This document shows positions 55,848 through 60,986 of a stretch of 60,986 bases of DNA, piece by piece (position 1 is the stretch's first letter; the number at the start of each line of letters is the position of its first letter). Origin of the DNA: Thermoplasmata archaeon (GTDB lineage Archaea > Thermoplasmatota > Thermoplasmata > WALJ01). The position numbers and the translations under genes are program-made. Location of the stretch: contig JALTFR010000018.1 of the NCBI GenBank assembly GCA_027006785.1, forward strand, positions 1 to 60,986, written 5' to 3'. Under the pieces are notes generated by a model, which was given only the letters and a program-made list of their open reading frames with translations, searched no databases and was not told the DNA's origin.

Positions 55848-56944
55848 TTCCGGATGATTATGCTTATTATGTCCCCGTCCTCAAGGACATGGTTCAGCCC
55901 TACCTGCTGGCCGTCGAACTTGGCGCTCTTCCCCCAGACCTTTGCATACCTGAACTTCTCCACGAAATCACGGTGTATGGAGTTGCAGACCATCTCCACC
56001 GTTGAACCCCTCTTCACAACAAGAGGCTCTTCTAGGTCAGCCTTTCCACCCTTCGGCTTCAGGTAGATGTTCATAAGGTCAAGATTCTCATATATGGCTT
56101 CCTTCAGTTCCTCCATACCGATGTCTTTCTCTGCAGATATAGGAACCACATTCCAGCCGGAGAATCTCTTCTTCAGTTTGTCAATATATTCAGGAGTCAC
56201 CAAATCTATCTTGTTCAGCACGACAAAGGCCCGGGTGTATACACGATTCCCCGCGAGATAATCTATGAGGTCTTCAGGCTCTATGTCCTCCCTTATGACA
56301 AGGGTTCCGTTGACAATACCATATTCCTTCAGTATATCTTCGGCGAGGCTAACATCCATCCTCGTGAGCTCCACGGTGGTGTTTATTGTAAGTCCACCAC
56401 GCTCCGCCTTTATCAGATTGATGTCTGCGGGCTTCTTATTCAGCCTTATGGCAGCGCTCTCCAGTTCATCCACGAGAACATCCACATTGGTCTCGAAGAC
56501 ATCTATGTTCAGTAGTATGAGGTCAACATTTCGGGCCACAGATATGACCTCTCTTCCCCTCCCCTTGCCTCTGGCCGCACCCCTTATTATTCCGGGCATA
56601 TCCAGTATCTGTATCTTGGCGCTCCGGTACTCCATAACTCCAGGGACTATGTCCAGGGTGGTGAACTGATAGGCTCCGACCTCGCTCTCCGCATTCGTCA
56701 GCCTGTTGAGGAGCGTGCTCTTTCCGACGCTCGGAAAACCGACAAGGCCCACTGTAGCATTGCCCGATTTCTTGACGGCATACCCTTTGCCTCCGCCCTG
56801 GGATGCCTTTCTCTTCTCGACCTGCTCCTTGAGGTAGGCTATCCTAGCCTTCAGCCTTCCGATATGGTGCTGCGTGGCCTTGTTGTACTCGGTCTTCGAT
56901 ATCTCGTCCTCGAGCTCCTTTATTCGCTCCTCGATGGTCGCCAT
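55844..56944 (-). CDS. Drg/Obg-family GTPase with TGS domain
   Basis: KSGNATVGLVGFPSVGKSTLLNRLTNAESEVGAYQFTTLDIVPGVMEYRSAKIQILDMPGIIRGAARGKGRGREVI. Confidence 0.95.
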   Translation of the reverse strand: MATIEERIKELEDEISKTEYNKATQHHIGRLKARIAYLKEQVEKRKASQGGGKGYAVKKSGNATVGLVGFPSVGKSTLLNRLTNAESEVGAYQFTTLDIVPGVMEYRSAKIQILDMPGIIRGAARGKGRGREVISVARNVDLILLNIDVFETNVDVLVDELESAAIRLNKKPADINLIKAERGGLTINTTVELTRMDVSLAEDILKEYGIVNGTLVIREDIEPEDLIDYLAGNRVYTRAFVVLNKIDLVTPEYIDKLKKRFSGWNVVPISAEKDIGMEELKEAIYENLDLMNIYLKPKGGKADLEEPLVVKRGSTVEMVCNSIHRDFVEKFRYAKVWGKSAKFDGQQVGLNHVLEDGDIISIIIRN

Positions 56945-57047
56945 CTGCCTGCCTATCAAAAGCTTTATTTAAAGGTTTGAGGATGGGAGAGCGCAAAGGA
57001 TATATGCAGGTTCGATTTACGCCTGCTTACTCGCATCCGGACATATT

Positions 57048-57121
57048 GGGCCAGTAGCTCAGCTAGGTGGAGCGGCGGACTCTTAATCCGTTGGCCGGGG
57101 GTTCGAATCCCTCCTGGCCCG
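57048..57121 (+). tRNA. tRNA-Lys (CTT)
   Basis: GGGCCAG/CTGGCCC acceptor, anticodon loop CTCTTAA, T-loop GGTTCGAATCC. Confidence 0.92.
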
Positions 57122-57163
57122 CTAATCCATTATCGAATCGTTATGGATTCGTCAATACGATCG

Positions 57164-57202
57164 AAACCGTTTACTCCGTCTGTGCAGGGGTAGCCAAGCC
57201 AG
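57164..57202 (+). repeat. 39-nt direct repeat carrying the first 19 nt of tRNA-Leu
   Basis: AAACCGTTTACTCCGTCTGTGCAGGGGTAGCCAAGCCAG; second copy 57302-57340 with one mismatch. Confidence 0.92.
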
Positions 57203-57301
57203 AGTCCGGGCCTTTTCTTCGGGCCGGTCTGCGCTGGCTCGCCCTCTGAAGAAAAGCACCGGATGGAAAAGAAGCTCGGGTTCACCTGCTCGCCGGCCGA
57301 T
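57203..57301 (+). mobile_element. 99-nt structured element, family 2
   Basis: Lies between the 39-nt direct repeats; CTTTTCTTC / GAAGAAAAG / GAAAAGAAG triple; homologous to the minus strand of about 2461-2546. Confidence 0.65.
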
Positions 57302-57321
57302 AAACCGTTTACTCCCTCTGT

Positions 57322-57405
57322 GCAGGGGTAGCCAAGCCAGGTCAACGGCGCCAGATTCAGGGTCTGGTCCTCAGTGGTTCAAGGGTTCGAATCCCTTCCC
57401 CTGCA
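57322..57405 (+). tRNA. tRNA-Leu (CAG)
   Basis: GCAGGGG/CCCCTGC acceptor, anticodon loop TTCAGGG, variable arm, T-loop GGTTCGAATCC. Confidence 0.9.
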
Positions 57406-57439
57406 CTCGCTCTTTACCCTCGCTCGTGCAGTTGCCTTC

Positions 57440-57633
57440 GACTCTTTTCTGAAGAAAAGAGTCTTAGCGAGTAACGATAGTTATGAGCCTGCCTTCTGAA
57501 AGAAGGCTTGGTTGCAGAGGCGTAACTCTGCTCTCATGGACTTTTCAAAGAAAAGTCTTTCCGAGGAACGATAGTTCTGAGACTGCCTTCCAAAGGAAGG
57601 CTTGGCCGCAAAAATATTCCATATTTTTGCTCG
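57440..57633 (+). repeat. two tandem four-hairpin array elements, family 1, copies D1 and D2
   Basis: Stems GACTCTTTTC/GAAAAGAGTC, TAAC/GTTA, GCCTTC/GAAGGC, GCAGAG/CTCTGC, then GACTTTTC/GAAAAGTC, GAAC/GTTC, GCCTTCC/GGAAGGC, GCAAAAATAT/ATATTTTTGC. Confidence 0.85.
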
Positions 57634-57712
57634 TCCTGCCCCCGCACCATATTTTAAGTTCAATCTACGAACTTCTACCAAAGCCATTTATATCTCTCTC
57701 TGATGACCCATT

Positions 57713-58918
57713 ATGTTCGAGCGCCCGAGAGGAACCCGTGATTTCGGACCTGAGGAGATGGCAGAGCGCAGGAAGCTTGAGAATATCCTGAGAAGGACCT
57801 TTGAGAGCTATGGATATCATGAAGTGATGACACCCACATTCGAGCATGCCGAATTGTTTGTGGAGCGCTCCGGCCCGGGAATACTGGATGAAATGTATAC
57901 CTTCAAGGACAAGGGTGGAAGGGAACTCTCGCTTCGGCCCGAACTTACGGCACCTGTCATGAGGTTCTACGCTCAGGATATGCAACGCTCCCCTAAACCC
58001 CTGAAATTGTACTACTTCGGCCCTGCCTTCAGGTATGAAAGACCTCAAAAAGGGAGATACCGCGAGTTCTGGCAGATGGGCCTCGAACTGATAGGTGCGG
58101 ATACTCCGCAGGCGACGGCGGAGATGATATCTGTGGCCTATGATTCTATGAAGAATGCGGGGCTCAAGAACTTCAGGCTCAGGATAGGTGATGTTAAGAT
58201 CCTTAAGAACTTCCTTGACAGCATCGGAAAGAACGACAGGGACACCATGAGAGCAATAGACAAGAGGGATACAGAACTTCCGGATGAGATAATGGAATTC
58301 ATTTCAATGAATAATCCCGAAGAACTTGAGAATCATGGTCCCGAGGACGAGGTGGAGCATTACAGGAATGTCCTGGACCTTCTCTCATCGGCAGGGGTTG
58401 AGTATGTGATGGACCTCGGGATAGCGAGGGGGCTGGATTACTACACCGGAGTCGTCTTTGAGATAGAAGCGCCCGAACTGGGTGCTGAGAAGCAGATATG
58501 CGGCGGCGGAGAATACAGGCTTGCGGAACTCTTCGGCGCCCAGCCGGTCGCCACCTCCGGATTCGCCATAGGCTTCGACAGAACCCTTCTCGCTCTGAAA
58601 AAAGATGGATTCAAGGCGGAACTGAAAGGGCCGGATGCCTATGTCATAGGGTCAAAGGAGACAATATCCGAGGCCTTCGCGCTCGCCAGAAAGATGAGAA
58701 ATGCGGGTTGCATCGTTGAGATGGAACTCACCGGAAAGGGCATGGGCAAGGCGCTCAAGAAAGCCTCCTCCATAGGTTCAAAATACGCTGTGCTCGTAGG
58801 TGAGGATGAGGTTGAGAGCGGAGAATATACCATAAAGGACCTGTCCAGCGGGGAACAGAGGAAAATGCCCCTTGAAGAACTTCTCTCTCTATGCCCTTCC
58901 GACAAGGAAGGCTATTAA
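57713..58918 (+). CDS. hisS: histidine--tRNA ligase
   Basis: ERPRGTRDFGPEEMAERRKLE...YYFGPAFRYERPQKGRYREFWQMGLELIG...GLDYYTGVVFEI...CGGGEYR. Confidence 0.95.
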   Translation: MFERPRGTRDFGPEEMAERRKLENILRRTFESYGYHEVMTPTFEHAELFVERSGPGILDEMYTFKDKGGRELSLRPELTAPVMRFYAQDMQRSPKPLKLYYFGPAFRYERPQKGRYREFWQMGLELIGADTPQATAEMISVAYDSMKNAGLKNFRLRIGDVKILKNFLDSIGKNDRDTMRAIDKRDTELPDEIMEFISMNNPEELENHGPEDEVEHYRNVLDLLSSAGVEYVMDLGIARGLDYYTGVVFEIEAPELGAEKQICGGGEYRLAELFGAQPVATSGFAIGFDRTLLALKKDGFKAELKGPDAYVIGSKETISEAFALARKMRNAGCIVEMELTGKGMGKALKKASSIGSKYAVLVGEDEVESGEYTIKDLSSGEQRKMPLEELLSLCPSDKEGY

Positions 58919-59719
58919 TCCCACGAGCATTGCGAGCTTAGCCATCTTCTGGGACTTTCTTGCATCTGTGATTGCAAGGTATGCAGTATAGAAGAAAAGG
59001 ACATCTGCGATGCTGACCACAAGCAAATATGCCGTATTGAAGCCCCTGCCGTATGGTATTGCGCTCAGAGACACCGCTGCCATGAAGAATCCCGCGGCAA
59101 CCATGCCGGCCATCTCCTTTCCTATGGATTTCGGAAGGGTCTTTCTGTCCCTATCTCCTTCCATGTCCTCTATGTCCTTGACTATTTCCCTTCCCATGTT
59201 TGCGAGCATGGCCATTAAGGAGAATATGAGCGCTCTCTCCGGCTTTCCCACGGATGCGGCGCCGAAAAGGAAGAGAAGGCCCACCAGCACGGCTATCTCT
59301 GCATTTCCCGGAAGACCTTTGCTCTTGAACCTGAGTTCGTAGGATATCATCAAAACCTCTGCGAGAAGTATTATCAGGAAGGATGTCAGGTTTATGAACA
59401 CGCCGAGGAACAAGGGTATGGCAAGGGATATGATAGCGATGTGGAGCGCGGTGGGTGGCTTCATATCTCCGGATGGTATCGGCCTTTCCGGATGGTTCTC
59501 CTTGTCTGTCCCACGGTCTATGTAGTCGTTGAGCGCGTTCCCCCCACCTGTGAAGAAGAAGACCACGAAAAATGCCAGAAGGACATCCTGCCACATGCCC
59601 AGCATATCCGGTCCTGCTGCGATGAATGCTCCAGCTATCACCGCTATGCCTGCCATGATGTTGTTGATAGGGCGGTAGAGTTTGAGGAGCGCTCTCACGC
59701 TTCCTGTATTCCGTTGCAT
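58889..59719 (-). CDS. UbiA prenyltransferase (geranylgeranylglycerol-phosphate geranylgeranyltransferase-like)
   Basis: GGNALNDYIDRGTDKENHPERPIPSG; NMGREIVKDIEDMEGDRDRKTLPKSIG. Confidence 0.92.
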   Translation of the reverse strand: MQRNTGSVRALLKLYRPINNIMAGIAVIAGAFIAAGPDMLGMWQDVLLAFFVVFFFTGGGNALNDYIDRGTDKENHPERPIPSGDMKPPTALHIAIISLAIPLFLGVFINLTSFLIILLAEVLMISYELRFKSKGLPGNAEIAVLVGLLFLFGAASVGKPERALIFSLMAMLANMGREIVKDIEDMEGDRDRKTLPKSIGKEMAGMVAAGFFMAAVSLSAIPYGRGFNTAYLLVVSIADVLFFYTAYLAITDARKSQKMAKLAMLVGLIAFLVGRA

Positions 59720-59780
59720 TATTTAATCTTCTCCCATTTGTACCACAAATTTATTAAATATGCTGTGTATGCTCCATCGT

Positions 59781-60728
59781 ATGTCACTGGAAGAGGGTGC
59801 TAAGAACGCTGTAGCAACATGCATGGGTGTGCGTATGGGTGAGAGGGTTCTGGTTCTTTCGGATGGATGGAAACCGTCCATTCCCAAAGCCCTTTTCAGT
59901 GCGGCAGAGGCTCTGGGTGCAGAAGCGATGCTGATGCAGTTCCTTCCTCAATCCGAAGAAAAGGCACTGCCCCCTCCGGTTGCAAAGGCCATGCTGGCCA
60001 GCGATGTGGTCCTTGCACCAACGGGAAACTCGATAAGCCACACAAAAGCAAGGATTGCGGCAACAAAGGCCGGGGTTCGTATAGCTTCCATGCCCGGAAT
60101 AACTCTCAGGGAAATGAACGGACCCATGACCGCGGATTTCGAGGAGATGGCTGCCAATATCCGCAGGATATATGAGGGCATAAGAAGAAAGAAAAAGGTT
60201 CATATCTCCTCTTCCTCAGGAACGGACATAACGCTTTCTGTTGACGGCAGGATGTGGATTACAGAAGACCACGGTCTCGCAAGGGAGAAGGGCGCTTTCA
60301 CGAATCTCCCGGCCGGCAATCTCTTCACACCGGTTATAGAAAAGAAAGGAGACGGTACAATAGTCATTGACGGTACAATTGACAATAACAAAGTGTCCAA
60401 ACCGATTAAACTGACGGTTAAGAAGGGAATGATAAAGGAATATTCCGGTGGAAAAGAGGTGGAGTACATTGAAAAAATCTTTGAGAAAGGTGGGAACAAA
60501 GCGAGATACATCGGCGGTCTTGGAATTGGCATGAACCCTAAAGCAAAAGTCGTCGGGCATCCGCTGCAGGACGAGATAGCGCTTGGCACAACGCATTTCT
60601 ACATAGGTGAGAACTATTCCTTCGGCGGACGCATTCGCGGTGCTGTGAGGATGAGCGCTCTGATAAAGAAAGCTACCGTAAAGATAGGTGAGATAACAAT
60701 AATAGAAAATGGGGAACTGGTTTATTAA
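59781..60728 (+). CDS. aminopeptidase-like protein (M29/leucyl aminopeptidase-like)
   Basis: SGTDITLSVDGRMWITEDHG...FTNLPAGNLFTPVIEKKGDGTIVIDGTI...GIGMNPKA...ALGTTHFYIGENYSFGG. Confidence 0.8.
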   Translation: MSLEEGAKNAVATCMGVRMGERVLVLSDGWKPSIPKALFSAAEALGAEAMLMQFLPQSEEKALPPPVAKAMLASDVVLAPTGNSISHTKARIAATKAGVRIASMPGITLREMNGPMTADFEEMAANIRRIYEGIRRKKKVHISSSSGTDITLSVDGRMWITEDHGLAREKGAFTNLPAGNLFTPVIEKKGDGTIVIDGTIDNNKVSKPIKLTVKKGMIKEYSGGKEVEYIEKIFEKGGNKARYIGGLGIGMNPKAKVVGHPLQDEIALGTTHFYIGENYSFGGRIRGAVRMSALIKKATVKIGEITIIENGELVY

Positions 60729-60729
60729 T

Positions 60730-60986
60730 TTATTTCTTTTTCCACCAGCCGGGTGGAAGCTCTGCACCACAGGCATAACATATTGTGGCGTCCTTGCTGA
60801 GCATTGTTCCGCAGTAGGGGCAGGGTGCCTCTCCTTCCTCGGATTCGTCCGAAGAAGAGCCTGATCCTTCCGAGCCGGATGCCCAGCCTTCGGGTAGTTC
60901 CGCACCACAGGCATAGCAGACCGTTGCATCGGTGCTGAGCATTGTTCCGCAGTAGGGGCAGGGTGCCTCAGCCGGTTCTTCCTTCT
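60730..60986 (-). CDS. tandem zinc-ribbon protein, partial, extends beyond the right edge
   Basis: CPYCGTMLSTDATVCYACGAELPEGW... and CPYCGTMLSKDATICYACGAELPPGW; frame stays open to the window end. Confidence 0.85.
   Translation of the reverse strand, partial: KEEPAEAPCPYCGTMLSTDATVCYACGAELPEGWASGSEGSGSSSDESEEGEAPCPYCGTMLSKDATICYACGAELPPGWWKKK

Noticed and set aside
57440-57633. Intrinsic terminators of tRNA-Leu
   Set aside because: Stem order and linkers repeat three times including 55 kb away, and no consistent T-tracts follow the stems.
60730-60986. Tandem DNA repeat at the right edge
   Set aside because: Explained by two zinc-ribbon domain repeats within one protein.

Overview
This is a 61-kb archaeal chromosomal window, probably of a Thermoplasmata-type euryarchaeote (inferred from gene content). 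Most of it is housekeeping. On the minus strand there is a large ribosomal-protein superoperon (rpl3 to secY, DUF106, cmk, cbf5; about 24.6 to 8.7 kb) and a second L18e-L13-S9-RpoN cluster. Other genes include Orc1/Cdc6, aCPSF1, proteasome beta, Lsm, the aminoacyl-tRNA synthetases PheS, TrpS, ThrS and HisS, PPDK, PyrBI, a Drg GTPase and a UbiA prenyltransferase. I recognise eight tRNA genes. The most unusual signal lies around those tRNA genes rather than in proteins: short (about 80-185 bp) non-coding, hairpin-rich elements associated with partial copies of the neighbouring tRNA. (1) A four-hairpin unit occurs three times (2225-2316, 57440-57535, 57539-57633). Its linkers are conserved while its stem arms change in sequence and length but stay complementary. 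(2) A second family has one copy at 57203-57301 and one on the minus strand at about 2461-2546. A pyrimidine arm, its Watson-Crick purine complement and a mirror-image purine tract all differ between the copies yet keep their relationship, as expected for an intramolecular purine-motif triplex. (3) tRNA-Gln, -Leu, -Pro and -Ser are flanked by copies of their own 5' or 3' ends, and a 98-nt hairpin chain interrupts a tRNA-Gln 5'-half copy. No integrase or transposase ORF is visible, so any mobility would depend on factors elsewhere. Other points of note: a strongly over-represented palindromic octamer GAGCGCTC (18 copies, HIP1-like), a 92-bp closed inverted-repeat structure in the presumed rpl3 leader, a probable CTG start for the RNase P p29 gene, a structured GC-rich intergenic element upstream of a DUF2721 gene, and a secreted papain-like protease/beta-helix protein. 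All calls are from reading sequence and ORFs; no searches were run.
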